Of a DNA stretch of 64,000 nucleotides, positions 1 to 9,241 are shown one piece after another. Below the pieces are notes generated by a model that was not told the DNA's origin, did not search any database, and saw only the letters and a list, made by a program, of their open reading frames with translations. A program made the position numbers and the translations under genes. The stretch's first letter is position 1. Each line of letters opens with the position of its first letter. Source of the stretch: Cryobacterium sinapicolor. GTDB taxonomy: Bacteria; Actinomycetota; Actinomycetes; Actinomycetales; Microbacteriaceae. The DNA is taken from NCBI RefSeq assembly GCF_004403465.1, contig NZ_SOGQ01000009.1, positions 62,344 to 126,343 on the forward strand, read 5' to 3'.

Positions 1-1380
1 ATCCAGTTCGAGTACCGCGACGCCGTGATCAACCTCGTGGACACCCCCGGACACGCGGACTTCTCCGAGGACACCTTCCGTGTCCTCTCCGCCGTGGACG
101 CCGCTGTCATGCTCGTCGACGCCAGCAAGGGCCTCGAAGTGCAGACGATGAAACTCTTCGAGGTGTGCAAGCAGCGCGGCCTGCCGGTGATCACGGTCAT
201 CAACAAGTGGGACCGTCCGGGCGCGGAGGCGCTGGACCTGATGGACGAGATCCGGGAGCGCACCGGACTCCTGCCCACTCCCCTGACCTGGCCCGTCGGG
301 ATCGCCGGGGACTTCCGCGGCGTGATCGACCGTTCCTCGCACGAATTCATCCGCTTCCACCGCACCGCCGGCGGAGCGAAGGCCGCCGAACCCGAGCGCC
401 TGAGCGTGGCCGTCGCTGCCGCCGAGGAAGGCGCAGCCTGGGTCACCGCCACCGAGGAATCCGAGTTGCTCGCCGAGGAGGACCAGGACCACGACGAGGC
501 CCGCTTCCTGGCGAACGAGACCACCCCGGTGCTCTTCGCCGCGGCCGTGCTCAACTTCGGCGTGCAGCACATTCTGGACACCCTCGTGGACTTCGCGCCG
601 GCGGCGGAAGCCCGGGAGGACGCATCCGGTGGCCACCGCCCGGTGGACAGCGCCTTCTCCGGATTCGTCTTCAAGGTGCAGTCGGGCATGAACGCCTCGC
701 ACCGCGACCACGTCGCGTTCGTGCGGGTCTGCTCCGGCCAGTTCAAACGCGGGATGATCGTGACCCACGCGGCCAGCGGGCGGCCCTTCGCCACGAAGTA
801 CGCCCAGCACCTGTTCGGGCGCGAGCGCGAGGTGGCCGACGAAGCCTGGCCCGGGGACATCGTCGGCCTGGTCAACGCGTCCGCCCTGCGGGTCGGCGAC
901 TCGATCTTCGAGATCGAACCGGTCGAGTATCCGCCGCTGCCGATGTTCGCGCCGGAACACTTCCGCGTGGTGCGGTCGGCGGACTCCAGCAAACACAAGC
1001 AGTTCCGTCGCGGCATCGACCAGCTCGACCACGAGGGCGTCATCCAGGTGCTGCGGTCCGAGCTGCGCGGCGACCAGGCGCCGGTGCTCGGCGCGGTCGG
1101 CCCGATGCAGTTCGAGGTTGTGGAGGAGCGGATGACGCACGACTTCGGCGCCGCCATCCGCACCGAGGCTCTGCCGTATCAGCTGGCCCGGCGCACGGAC
1201 CGGGCGAGCGCCGAGATCCTCGGCCACGACCGCCAGGTCGAGGTGCTGATGCGTTCCGACGGCACACTGCTCGCCCTGTTCAGCACCCCGTGGCGGCTGC
1301 GCAACACCGTGCGCGATCACCCCGAGCTGATGCTGGAAGACCTCGCCACGGGCAGCAACGCGGTTCCCGCCGCGTACTAG
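1..1380 (+). CDS. prfC: Peptide chain release factor 3 (5' truncated)
   Basis: Translational GTPase that recycles RF1/RF2 after termination. The reading frame is open from the first base, so the start and the P-loop (G1) lie upstream of the window. Visible are the G3 motif DTPGH near residue 14 of the fragment and the G4 motif NKWD near residue 68, followed by an EF-Tu-like beta-barrel and the RF3 C-terminal domain (KHKQFRRGIDQLDHEGVIQ). The 459 visible residues leave only about 60-80 residues missing compared with a usual RF3. It ends in TAG just before a palindromic repeat and converges on the penicillin-binding protein gene. EF-G is excluded by the short C-terminus. Confidence 0.95.
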   Translation: MQFEYRDAVINLVDTPGHADFSEDTFRVLSAVDAAVMLVDASKGLEVQTMKLFEVCKQRGLPVITVINKWDRPGAEALDLMDEIRERTGLLPTPLTWPVGIAGDFRGVIDRSSHEFIRFHRTAGGAKAAEPERLSVAVAAAEEGAAWVTATEESELLAEEDQDHDEARFLANETTPVLFAAAVLNFGVQHILDTLVDFAPAAEAREDASGGHRPVDSAFSGFVFKVQSGMNASHRDHVAFVRVCSGQFKRGMIVTHAASGRPFATKYAQHLFGREREVADEAWPGDIVGLVNASALRVGDSIFEIEPVEYPPLPMFAPEHFRVVRSADSSKHKQFRRGIDQLDHEGVIQVLRSELRGDQAPVLGAVGPMQFEVVEERMTHDFGAAIRTEALPYQLARRTDRASAEILGHDRQVEVLMRSDGTLLALFSTPWRLRNTVRDHPELMLEDLATGSNAVPAAY

Positions 1381-1413
1381 GCGCGGTTCTGCTGATTCGC
1401 CGGCCCGCAGCCC

Positions 1414-1505
1414 GAACGAATTCGACGGAAATTATGCCGGAATCGACGCCAAACCGGGAGAGAAACCGCTCTCACATCACAATCTCCGTCGAATTGGTCA
1501 GACGC
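1414..1505. repeat. Palindromic intergenic element, copy A
   Basis: The left arm GAACGAATTCGACGGAAATT and the right arm AATCTCCGTCGAATTGGT are inverted copies around a ~47-bp core that begins ATGCCGGAATCG. The left arm has one G-to-A change in the otherwise constant GACGGAGATT. It lies between convergent prfC and the PBP gene, where it could act as a bidirectional terminator. See the family finding for the other copies. Confidence 0.8.
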
Positions 1506-1546
1506 CTCCGCGGCTGAGGGGCGGGAGGATGCCGCAGGGCGCGAGG

Positions 1547-3646
1547 TCAGCGGGTCATGCTGCGCGGCGGCTCCATGAACTCGTCCCCGCCGTACTTTTC
1601 GTTGGCGATGCTCATCACGTCGGGCCACATCTGGTGCCGGGCCCTGGCCGCCTGCCCGCTCTCGAACCAGGTCTCCCGCTGGTCTTCACCGACCCCGGAC
1701 ACATTCACAACGCCTACGATCGTGGCGACCTTCGTGCTCGCGCCGGCCATCCAGGTGTCCTTGTTCTCGTCGGTGGTGCCGGTCTTGCCGATCATCGGCA
1801 CCTGTGGGTCGGTCTCGTAGTACGACGGGCCGCCCGAGCCTCTGGTCATCACCCGCTCCATCGCGTAGCTCATGCCGGCGGCGACTTCAGGGGTGACGGA
1901 CTGCGTGCAGTTCGACTGCGGAGCGGGGATCTCGGCGCCGTCTGGTCCGGTGATCCGGTCGATCACGATCGGGGTACAGGTGACCCCGTTGTTGGCGATC
2001 CCCGCGTAGGCGGCGGCCATCGTCAGTGGCGCGATCTCGTTGGTGCCGAGGACGGCGGACGCGCCCTGCTCCAGGGCGCCGCCATCGGCCCGGTGCACGC
2101 CGAAGGCTTCGGCCGTCTTCCGGATGCCGCAGAGGTCGAGTTCCTTGGCCATCCCGATGAAGCCGGTATTGATCGAATCGATGGTCGATTCCAGCGGCGA
2201 ATAGTAGGAATCGTTATCCGAGGAGGAGTCGTTGCCCGGCGCGAACGCCTCGCCGTATTCCTGAGGCCCGTTGCAGCTGTCCTCGAAGGTTCCCCAGTCG
2301 TCCCGTTCCCGCGAATTGACCGAATCGTCGAGCGAATTACCCTGGGTGAGCCATTCGGCGAGGGTGAAGACCTTGTAGGTCGACCCGGTCTGGAATCCGT
2401 TGGAACCACCCTGGGCCATGTCCGTGTTGTAGTTGATGGCGGTGAAGTTGGCCCCGGTGTCGGCCGGGTCCTGGCTGTAGTTCTTGTTCTGGGTCATGGC
2501 CAGCACCCGGCCCGTGCCGACGCCCACGCTCGAGATGACGCCGCCGACATCCCAGTCCTCGAATGTCTGGGGAACGTTCTCGGCCATGGTCGCCTCGGCC
2601 GCCCCCTGGAGGTCCAGGTCCAGGGTCGTGTACACGTTGTAGCCGCCGAGCCGGAAGTTGGCCAGGCGCGCGTCGGCATCCGCGCCGAAGGCCGGGTCGT
2701 TGCGGAGGGTCTGTAGGACCAGGTCGCAGAAATAGGCGCTGCCGCCCGCGGTGCGGCAGCCTGTGCTCGGCTCGGTGATCGTCGGTTCGATCGGAGCGCT
2801 GACCGCGGCGTCTCGCTCGGCAGCGGTGATCTTCTCGTTCGCCAGCATCTCGTCAAGGATGTAGTCGCGGCGTTCCTTGTTGGCCGCGTAGCCGTTGGCG
2901 GCGCCGTTGGTCGCGCTCTCGGGGTCGTCCAGCTGGAACTTGACCGGGTTGTTCACGATCGCCACGAGACTCGCGGCCTGCGGAAGCGTGAGCGTGGCCG
3001 CAGTGCTGTTGTAGTAGTAGTTGGCGGCCGCCTCGATGCCGTAGACGGATCCGCCAAAGCCGGTGATGTTCAGGTATTGGCGCAGGATGTCGTCCTTGGA
3101 GGACTTCTTCTCCAGCCCCACGGCGAGGCTCATCTCTTTGAGCTTGCGCCACGGGCTCGTCTCGGTGGCCGCGTCGTAGCAGGTGCTGCGCTCGTCGGCG
3201 TCGGAGAGCGCCTCGCACTGCTGAACGAAGACGTTCTTCACGTACTGCTGGGTGATCGAAGAACCGCCGCGGACCTCGCCGGTGAACAGCGTCGTGGCCG
3301 CGCCGGTGAGGCTGCCCCAGATGTTCACGCCACCGTGCTCGTAGAAGCCGGGATCCTCACCGGAGGTCGCCGCATCCTTCACGTACTGGCTGATCGCCTC
3401 CGAACTCACTTCGACCCGGTTCTGGTCGTAGAAGGAGGCGAGCAGAATAGGCGAGCCGTCGCTCGCCGTGGCATAGATGTTGCTCTTCTGCGACAACCGG
3501 CCGATCGACAGGTCGTCGGGCAGATTGACGACGACGACGATCGCCGTGGTCGCGAGCACGGCCATGACGACACCGAGCGCGATCCAAACGCGCGCCCGCC
3601 GTCGGGACCGACGAGCGGTCTTTCTGCCGGATGATTCAGTGGTCAT
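1547..3646 (-). CDS. Class A penicillin-binding protein (transglycosylase/transpeptidase)
   Basis: Bifunctional peptidoglycan synthase of 699 residues anchored in the membrane. There is a basic N-terminus and one membrane segment (about 20-41), then a GT51 transglycosylase domain with catalytic Glu97 in GEDPGFYEH and the SITQQ motif at 130-134. The transpeptidase domain has the serine motif STYK at 422-425, SIN at 491-493 and KTGT at 621-624, so both activities look intact. Paired cysteines (C144/C156, C297/C307) could form extracytoplasmic disulfides. The ATG at 3646 directly precedes the basic TM region. It is a single gene; rnj lies upstream on the same strand, about 80 bp away. Confidence 0.93.
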   Translation of the reverse strand: MTTESSGRKTARRSRRRARVWIALGVVMAVLATTAIVVVVNLPDDLSIGRLSQKSNIYATASDGSPILLASFYDQNRVEVSSEAISQYVKDAATSGEDPGFYEHGGVNIWGSLTGAATTLFTGEVRGGSSITQQYVKNVFVQQCEALSDADERSTCYDAATETSPWRKLKEMSLAVGLEKKSSKDDILRQYLNITGFGGSVYGIEAAANYYYNSTAATLTLPQAASLVAIVNNPVKFQLDDPESATNGAANGYAANKERRDYILDEMLANEKITAAERDAAVSAPIEPTITEPSTGCRTAGGSAYFCDLVLQTLRNDPAFGADADARLANFRLGGYNVYTTLDLDLQGAAEATMAENVPQTFEDWDVGGVISSVGVGTGRVLAMTQNKNYSQDPADTGANFTAINYNTDMAQGGSNGFQTGSTYKVFTLAEWLTQGNSLDDSVNSRERDDWGTFEDSCNGPQEYGEAFAPGNDSSSDNDSYYSPLESTIDSINTGFIGMAKELDLCGIRKTAEAFGVHRADGGALEQGASAVLGTNEIAPLTMAAAYAGIANNGVTCTPIVIDRITGPDGAEIPAPQSNCTQSVTPEVAAGMSYAMERVMTRGSGGPSYYETDPQVPMIGKTGTTDENKDTWMAGASTKVATIVGVVNVSGVGEDQRETWFESGQAARARHQMWPDVMSIANEKYGGDEFMEPPRSMTR

Positions 3647-3725
3647 GGTCGCGCCGAGTCGTTTCTGGTTGCGAAGAGAGCGGGAGGGTCGCCGGGCCGA
3701 ACGGCTCGGCGACCCGCCGACTGTA

Positions 3726-5414
3726 TCAGGCGTCGACGACGACCGAGGTGATGACCGGGATGCGGCGGTACTTGCGCTGCATCCAGCGGGTCAGGCTCTG
3801 CGTGAAGATGTCTTCGAGTTCGGCGCCGTTGACGATCTTGACCTTGTTCGCGGCACGCAGAGCGTCATCGATGGACTTGGTCGCGCCCTGGATCCACTCG
3901 TTGTCCTGCACGAAGCCGCGGGCGATGAATTCGACCGGCTCGGTGAGCAGGCCGGTGCGGGTGTCGAGGATGCCGAGGATCGTGACGGCACCGTCGTTGG
4001 AGAGCTGCACGCGGTCGGCGAGAGCCTCTTCGGAACCGCCGCCGCCGACGGTCATGCCGTGCACGAAGACGAGCTCGGCAGCCACGCGGCCGGTGACCTT
4101 CGCGACGCCGTCGACGAGGTCGACGACCACGCCGTCTTCGACGACGAGGACCTGGTCCTCGGGGACGCCTGTGCGGATGGCGAGGTCGGCATTCGACTTG
4201 AGGTGTCGCCATTCGCCGTGGTACGGGATGACGTTCTTGGGCTTGACGATGTTGTAGCAGTAGACGAGTTCGCCGGCCGACGCGTGGCCGGAAACGTGCA
4301 CCTTGGCGTTGCCCTTGTGCACGACGTTGGCACCCCAGCGGGTGAGGCCGTTGATGACCCGGTAGATCGAGTTCTCATTGCCGGGGATCAGCGAGCTGGC
4401 CAGGAGCACCGTGTCGCCCTCGCCGATCTTGATGGTGTGCTCGCGGTTGGCCATCCGGGCCAGCGCGGCCATCGGCTCACCCTGTGAACCGGTGCAGATG
4501 AGGACGACCTTGTCGTCCTTCATCCGGTCGAAGGCCTTGACGTCGACGAGGAGGCCCTTGGGCACCTGGAGGAAGCCCAGCTTCTCGGCGATGCCCATGT
4601 TGCGCACCATCGAGCGGCCGACGAATGCCACCTTGCGGTTGTGGCGGGCGGCAGCGTCGATGACCTGCTGGATGCGATGCACGTGGCTGGCGAAGCTGGA
4701 AACGATGATGCGGCGCGGCGCGGTGCGGAAGACGGCGTCGATGGCCGGGCGGATGTCCTCCTCGGTCACCGTGAACCCGGGAACCTCGGCGTTGGTCGAG
4801 TCGGTCAGGAACAGGTCGACGCCCTCTTCCCCGAGCCGGGCGAAGCCAGGCAGATCGGTGAGGCGGTTGTCGAGGGGGAACTGGTCCATCTTAAAGTCGC
4901 CGGTGACGAGCACGAGGCCGGCCTCGGTGCGGATCGCGACGGCGAGGCCGTCGGGGATCGAGTGGTTCACGGCGAGGAATTCGAGGTCGAACGGACCGGC
5001 CTTGCGGCGCTGCCCTTCCTTGACCTCGATCAGGCGCGGCGTGATGCGGTGCTCTTCGAGCTTCGCGGTCACGAAGGCCAGGGTCAGCTGCGACCCGATG
5101 ATCGGGATGTCCTTGCGCTCGCGCAGCAGGTACGGCACCCCGCCGATGTGGTCCTCGTGCCCGTGGGTGAGCACGATGGCCTCGATGTCCTGGAGGCGGT
5201 CGCGCAGGGACGAGAAGTCGGGGAGGATCACGTTGATGCCGGGCTGGGTCTCCTCGGGGAAGAGAACGCCGCAGTCCACGATCAGGAGCTTGCCCTTGTG
5301 TTCGAAGACGGTCATGTTGCGGCCGATCTCGCCGAGACCGCCGAGCGGGGTGACGCGGAGTCCGCGGCGGGGCAGTTGCGGCGGCGTGGACAGGTCGAGC
5401 GGGTGCTTGGTCAA
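3726..5414 (-). CDS. rnj: Ribonuclease J
   Basis: Metallo-beta-lactamase/beta-CASP ribonuclease with 5' exo- and endonuclease activity in rRNA maturation and mRNA decay. The 562-residue length fits the family. The metal-binding HxHxDH motif is at 84-89 (HGHEDH), with a further histidine in the AVNHSIPDG segment and the beta-CASP motif CTGSQGEP. The C-terminal domain ends in RKYRRIPVITSVVVDA. The ATG at 5414 starts MTKHPLDLS. In many actinobacteria dapA lies next to rnj; here the upstream neighbour is a divergent glutathione-peroxidase-like gene. Confidence 0.95.
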   Translation of the reverse strand: MTKHPLDLSTPPQLPRRGLRVTPLGGLGEIGRNMTVFEHKGKLLIVDCGVLFPEETQPGINVILPDFSSLRDRLQDIEAIVLTHGHEDHIGGVPYLLRERKDIPIIGSQLTLAFVTAKLEEHRITPRLIEVKEGQRRKAGPFDLEFLAVNHSIPDGLAVAIRTEAGLVLVTGDFKMDQFPLDNRLTDLPGFARLGEEGVDLFLTDSTNAEVPGFTVTEEDIRPAIDAVFRTAPRRIIVSSFASHVHRIQQVIDAAARHNRKVAFVGRSMVRNMGIAEKLGFLQVPKGLLVDVKAFDRMKDDKVVLICTGSQGEPMAALARMANREHTIKIGEGDTVLLASSLIPGNENSIYRVINGLTRWGANVVHKGNAKVHVSGHASAGELVYCYNIVKPKNVIPYHGEWRHLKSNADLAIRTGVPEDQVLVVEDGVVVDLVDGVAKVTGRVAAELVFVHGMTVGGGGSEEALADRVQLSNDGAVTILGILDTRTGLLTEPVEFIARGFVQDNEWIQGATKSIDDALRAANKVKIVNGAELEDIFTQSLTRWMQRKYRRIPVITSVVVDA

Positions 5415-5745
5415 GAAAACTCATTTCTCAGGGTGAGAACGCGCGCGTGGCGGGCGTGTCTCGCGTAATGGACCGTTGTCGGGTCCTGGTGAATGGATGT
5501 TCTGGGGAACAGATCGTGCAAAGTCTGGATTCGGCTACCTCGCCCGGGGCGAACGTTAGTGTCCGATCGGGTCGGAGTCGAGGCTGAGTCCGAAGGCGGT
5601 GGCGTCAGGTCCGTGAAGTCATCGACACGGCGGTCGAGAGGGCACGGATGATGCTCATGACTGTCTATTCTACCGCAGCGCGGTCGACCGCTCCGCCGTT
5701 GCCCTGCCCAGCCTTCTCGAAGCCGGCACCGGTAACGTCTGACCC
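5415..5745. other. Intergenic region between divergent rnj and gpx genes
   Basis: This 331-bp stretch must hold the promoters of rnj (leftward) and the peroxidase gene (rightward). I see no convincing gene: the open frame on the minus strand has low-complexity, basic, GC-driven composition and no recognisable domain. It is somewhat less GC-rich than its surroundings around 5450-5530 and 5640-5680, as expected for promoters. I could not pick a single confident -35/-10 pair. Confidence 0.6.
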
Positions 5746-6249
5746 ATGTCAGCAACAGAGCTTTATTCGACCCCGCTCACCCTCATCGACGGCACGGAGA
5801 CGACCTTCGACCAGTTCGCCGGCAAGGCTGTCCTGGTTGTGAACGTCGCCTCCAAATGCGGCTTCACCCCGCAGTACGCCGGCCTCGAAGCGCTCCATCA
5901 GAAGTACCAGAACGAGGGACTCGTCGTGCTCGGCCTGCCCTGCAACCAGTTCATGGGGCAGGAGCCTGGCGCCGAGGCGGACATCGAGTCGTTCTGCCAG
6001 ATGAACTATGGCGTCACCTTCCCGCTCAGCGTGAAGGTCGACGTGCGTGGAAAGCACCAGCATCCGCTGTACGCCCAGCTGACCAAGTTCAAGTCCGGCG
6101 TGCTGCCCGGCCTGATCAAGTGGAACTTCGAGAAGTTCCTGGTGAGCCCCGACGGCGATATCGTCAACCGTTTTGCCTCGACGGTCGAGCCGGAGTCGGA
6201 CGAGATCGTACGGGCGATCGAGAAGACGCTTGCGGCCGACGCCGCCTAA
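5746..6249 (+). CDS. Glutathione peroxidase-family thiol peroxidase
   Basis: Thioredoxin-fold peroxidase of 167 residues that reduces H2O2 or organic hydroperoxides. In actinobacteria, which lack glutathione, such enzymes probably use thioredoxin or mycothiol-linked reductants (inference). The peroxidatic Cys38 is in SKCGF, Gln68 in CNQF, and Trp126-Asn127 in KWNFEKF complete the family catalytic tetrad. A second cysteine at 66 or 84 could act in resolving. The ATG at 5746 gives MSATELYSTPL, the usual N-terminus. The gene is monocistronic and followed by the 6.3-6.7 kb repeat block. Confidence 0.93.
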   Translation: MSATELYSTPLTLIDGTETTFDQFAGKAVLVVNVASKCGFTPQYAGLEALHQKYQNEGLVVLGLPCNQFMGQEPGAEADIESFCQMNYGVTFPLSVKVDVRGKHQHPLYAQLTKFKSGVLPGLIKWNFEKFLVSPDGDIVNRFASTVEPESDEIVRAIEKTLAADAA

Positions 6250-6307
6250 TAGTCCGGCAAGCCAGCGGTCCACCGAGTCCGAGACCGCCTCGGGGTGACT
6301 CCGTCCC

Positions 6308-6399
6308 GAACCAATTCGACGGAGATTCTGCCCGAAACGGGCCCGAATCCCGAAAAAAGGGCCTGTTATAGGAGAATCTCCGTCGAATTCGTTGGACGC
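6308..6399. repeat. Palindromic intergenic element, copy B
   Basis: The left arm GAACCAATTCGACGGAGATT (6309-6328) and the right arm AATCTCCGTCGAATTCGTT pair perfectly over AATTCGACGGAGATT. The core starts CTGCCCGAAACGGGC and contains a run of six A. It is nearly identical over its whole length to copy C about 320 bp downstream, so the two are a recent duplication or were homogenised. It lies 58 bp past the peroxidase stop codon. Confidence 0.88.
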
Positions 6400-6443
6400 T
6401 TGGCACCGCAGGGCAGGCGCAGCGCGGACAGCCAGGCGGGGCC

Positions 6444-6567
6444 CGCGGGTGTGGCCAACTCAGGACATCCGTCGCCCGGGTTCGCCAACCGCCACGGACG
6501 AGTGTGGAACCGGAGCGGATGCCCGGCCCGGCCCGCCAGATCTCCTGAGTTGGCCACAACACCCGCC
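6444..6567. repeat. Second, unrelated inverted repeat between copies B and C
   Basis: The arms GTGGCCAACTCAGGA (6451-6465) and TCCTGAGTTGGCCAC (6543-6557) are a perfect 15-bp inverted repeat. The pairing extends outward with a small bulge (GCGGGT and ACCCGC). The roughly 75-bp interior has no ORF of interest. It shares no sequence with the AATTCGACGGAGATT family and I saw no other copy in the window. Confidence 0.75.
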
Positions 6568-6629
6568 GGATAGGCCTCCGCTCGCGTGCGCTTAGGGCAT
6601 CCACCGATCCTGGCCCCCACACGGCGACC

Positions 6630-6722
6630 CGAACCAATTCGACGGAGATTCTGCCCGAAACTGGCCCGAATCCCGAAAAAAGGGCCTGTTTCAGGAGAAT
6701 CTCCGTCGAATTCGTTGGACGC
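6630..6722. repeat. Palindromic intergenic element, copy C
   Basis: The left arm GAACCAATTCGACGGAGATT (6631-6650) and right arm AATCTCCGTCGAATTCGTTG are as in copy B. Within the element only a few bases differ from B (for example AACTGG for AACGGG and TTTCAGG for TTATAGG). It ends about 10 bp before the CitE-like gene's stop codon, so it sits in the 3' region of that leftward operon. Confidence 0.88.
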
Positions 6723-6732
6723 CGGGCGTCTT

Positions 6733-7581
6733 CTAGTAGTCCACCGCGTCCGGCGGAGCCCCCTGCTCCGGTGCTGCGGCCGCCGCCCGCCGCAGCACCG
6801 CTTCGGCATGGCGCAACAGAGGCATGTCGATCATGCGCCCCTGGTAGGCGAAGACGCCCTCCTCGCCGGCGGCCGCCTCCAGAATCTGCCATGCCGCCGA
6901 AACCTCGGCGGGGGTGGGCCGGTGGGCGTCCCGGATGACGGACACCTGGCTGGGGTGGATGCAGGCGGTGGCGCGGAATCCGCTGGCCACGGCATCCACC
7001 ACCTCGGCCTTCAGACCCTCGAGGTCGGGGATGGCCAGGAACACGCCGTCCACCGCCGCCTTGTCGTGGGCCCCGGCCGCCAGCAGCACCGCGGAACGGG
7101 CATGGCGGGCGATGGCGCGATAGCTGCCGTCGGGGAACCGGCTCGAGCTGCCGCCGAGCGAGGCCACCAGGTCGTCGGCGCCCCACATCAGCGCCACCAC
7201 ATTGGGTTCGGCCGCGATCGACGGTGCGGCGAGCACCCCGGCGGCGGTCTCGCAGAGCGCGATCACCTCGAACCGGGCCAGAGCGGCGAGGTGGGCGGCG
7301 CTCACGGCCTTCGGCAGCATCACGTAGCGGTACAGGGTGTCGTCGAGGGCGGCGAGGTCCAGCTCGAAGTCGGGCGTGCCGACCGGGTTGACGCGCACGA
7401 TGGTGCGCTCGGGGTCGAGCGGATGACTGACCAGCAGGCCGCGGGCCCTGGCCCGGTTGCCGGGCAGGAGCGCGTCTTCCAGGTCGAGGATCACGGCATC
7501 CGCCCGCTCCGCCGCCTTGCGGTAGCGGTCGGTGCGGTCGGCCGGGCAGAACAGCAGCGCGGGTCCGAGGTCGAAACTCAT
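6733..7581 (-). CDS. CitE-like CoA ester lyase (HpcH/HpaI family)
   Basis: TIM-barrel lyase of about 282 residues, related to citrate lyase beta and malyl/citramalyl-CoA lyases. Family features are the N-terminal LLFCPADRTDRYRKA, the acidic motif ILDLEDAL (metal/CoA site) and ALCETAAGV with the metal-binding Glu. It is the last gene of the operon: its ATG (7581) overlaps the TGA of the MaoC gene by 4 bp, which is why I prefer it to a start six codons upstream. In M. tuberculosis the gene at this position is Rv2498c, a (R)-3-hydroxyacyl-CoA-type lyase in leucine breakdown. The substrate here is inferred from that context. Confidence 0.85.
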   Translation of the reverse strand: MSFDLGPALLFCPADRTDRYRKAAERADAVILDLEDALLPGNRARARGLLVSHPLDPERTIVRVNPVGTPDFELDLAALDDTLYRYVMLPKAVSAAHLAALARFEVIALCETAAGVLAAPSIAAEPNVVALMWGADDLVASLGGSSSRFPDGSYRAIARHARSAVLLAAGAHDKAAVDGVFLAIPDLEGLKAEVVDAVASGFRATACIHPSQVSVIRDAHRPTPAEVSAAWQILEAAAGEEGVFAYQGRMIDMPLLRHAEAVLRRAAAAAPEQGAPPDAVDY

Positions 7582-8063
7582 CGCGCGGCCTCCCGGCACC
7601 AGACCAGCACCGTGCGCTCGGCGGTGGCCACCACGTCTCCGTGTTGGTTCCGCCCGGTGTGCAGGAGCGTGACCAGACCCTGGCCCGGCCGGGACGCCGA
7701 CAGCCGCCGGGAGGTGATGATCGTGTCGGAGTAGAGGGTGTCGCCGTGGAAGAGCGGATGCGGGAACGTCACCTCCCCGAAGCCGAGGTTCGCCACAATC
7801 GTGCCCTGAGTCAGCTGCGCGACCGAACTGCCCACCAGCGTGGCGAGGGTGAACATCGAGTTGACCAGGCGCTGCCCGAACGGTTGGGTGGCCGCCCAGG
7901 CCGCGTCAAGGTGCAGTGCCTGCGAGTTCATGGTCAGCGTGCTGAAGAGCACGTTGTCGGACTCGGTGACGGTGCGGCCGGGGCTGTGCCGGTAGCGGGC
8001 CTCGAGGTCGAATTCCTCGTAGTACAGCCCGCGCTGCTCGATCGTGCGTCGTTCGTCGTTCAT
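7578..8063 (-). CDS. MaoC-family hot-dog dehydratase
   Basis: A 161-residue hot-dog-fold protein, probably an enoyl-CoA hydratase or 3-methylglutaconyl-CoA-type hydratase. The N-terminus GLYYEEFDLEARYRHSPGRTVTESDN is typical of this MaoC branch, followed by NSQALHLD and the GDTLYSDT segment. It starts 11 bp downstream of the acyl-CoA dehydrogenase stop and ends in a 4-bp overlap with the CitE-like gene, so it belongs to the operon. Its position matches Rv2499c of M. tuberculosis. The hydration step is inferred from operon logic. Confidence 0.86.
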   Translation of the reverse strand: MNDERRTIEQRGLYYEEFDLEARYRHSPGRTVTESDNVLFSTLTMNSQALHLDAAWAATQPFGQRLVNSMFTLATLVGSSVAQLTQGTIVANLGFGEVTFPHPLFHGDTLYSDTIITSRRLSASRPGQGLVTLLHTGRNQHGDVVATAERTVLVWCREAAR

Positions 8064-8074
8064 TTTCCTCCCGC

Positions 8075-9241
8075 CTAACCGGTGAACCCAAGCGCCCGCG
8101 AGATGACCATCAGCTGAACCTCGGTGGTGCCTTCACCGAGCTCGAGCACCTTCGAGTCGCGGTAGTGTCTGGCCACCGAGTTCTCGTTCAGGAACCCGTA
8201 TCCGCCGAAGATCTGGGTGGCGTCGCGGGCGTTGTCCATGGCGGCTTCGCTCCCCACCATCTTGGCAATCGAGGCCTCCATTTTGAAGGGGTGTCCGTGC
8301 ACCATTTTCAAGGCGGCGTCGTAGTAGGCGAGGCGGGACGTGTGCACGCGCGCCTGCATCCGTGCAATCTTGAACGCGATGTGCTGGTTGGAGCCGATCG
8401 ACCGGCCGAACACGTTGCGGGTGTTGGCGTAGCGGATGGCCTCCTCGAGGCAGCCCTGCGCCGCGCCCGTGCAGAGCGCGGCGAAGGCGATGCGGCCCTC
8501 GTCGAGGGTCTGCACGAAGTTGGCGAAGCCGCGGCCGCGGTCGCCGAGGAGGTTTGCCTCCGGCACGCGCACGTTCTCGAAGAGCAGCGGATGCGTGTCG
8601 GAGGTGTGCCAGCCCACCTTGTCGTAGGCCGGCAGAGCCGTGAACCCCGGGGTGGGGGTGGGCACCAGGATGGCCGTGAGCTCCTTCTTCACCGAGCCGT
8701 CGGGGCGTTCGGACTCGCCCGTGACGGCGGTCACGGTGACCAGCCGGGTTATCTCGGAGCCGGAGTTGGTGATGAACTGCTTCGTGCCGTTGATCACCCA
8801 TTCACCGCCGGACAGTTCGGCCGTCGTCTTCGTGCCGGCGGCGTCGGAGCCGGCGTCCGCCTCGGTCAGCCCGAACGCGGCGAGCGCCCGCCCGCTGGTC
8901 AGCAGCGGCACCCATTCCTGCTTCTGCGCCTCGGTGCCGCGCCGGTAGACGGGCATGATCCCGAGCCCCACGCCGGCCTCGAGGGTGACGGCGATGGATT
9001 GGTCGACCCGGGCGAGTTGTTCGACCGCGAGGCAGAGCGAGAAGTAGTCCTGGCCCTGCCCGCCGTACTCCTGAGGGAAAGGCAGGCCGAACAGGCCCAT
9101 CTCCCCCATCTGGGCGATGATGTCGTAGGGCAGGCTGCGCTTGGTGTCGTACTCGTAGGCGGCCGGCGCCACGACCGTGTCGGCGAAGTCGCGCACGGTG
9201 TCGCTGAGGCGACGCTGCTGCTCGGTCAGTTCCTGTTTCAC
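8075..9241 (-). CDS. Acyl-CoA dehydrogenase, probably isovaleryl-CoA type
   Basis: FAD-dependent dehydrogenase of 388 residues. It runs from an N-terminal helical domain ([20 protein letters not shown]) through the FAD-binding segment [17 protein letters not shown] to the C-terminal [21 protein letters not shown]. An open frame extends far upstream into the carboxylase gene, but the family N-terminus fits the GTG at 9241, whose GTGA overlaps the TGA of the upstream gene. It lies between carboxylase and hydratase genes, as FadE19 does in M. tuberculosis, which points to isovaleryl-CoA or another branched short-chain acyl-CoA. Substrate is inferred. Confidence 0.9.
   Translation of the reverse strand: MKQELTEQQRRLSDTVRDFADTVVAPAAYEYDTKRSLPYDIIAQMGEMGLFGLPFPQEYGGQGQDYFSLCLAVEQLARVDQSIAVTLEAGVGLGIMPVYRRGTEAQKQEWVPLLTSGRALAAFGLTEADAGSDAAGTKTTAELSGGEWVINGTKQFITNSGSEITRLVTVTAVTGESERPDGSVKKELTAILVPTPTPGFTALPAYDKVGWHTSDTHPLLFENVRVPEANLLGDRGRGFANFVQTLDEGRIAFAALCTGAAQGCLEEAIRYANTRNVFGRSIGSNQHIAFKIARMQARVHTSRLAYYDAALKMVHGHPFKMEASIAKMVGSEAAMDNARDATQIFGGYGFLNENSVARHYRDSKVLELGEGTTEVQLMVISRALGFTG

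Noticed and set aside
5411-5755. A 114-codon minus-strand open frame in the rnj-gpx gap
   Set aside because: Arg-rich composition without a domain, overlapping the rnj start and both promoters.
6300-7186. Long open frames crossing the palindromic elements (with TNSTEI or NEFDGD segments)
   Set aside because: The same peptide words recur because the repeat arms are open in several frames. The ORFs have no start signals or domain.
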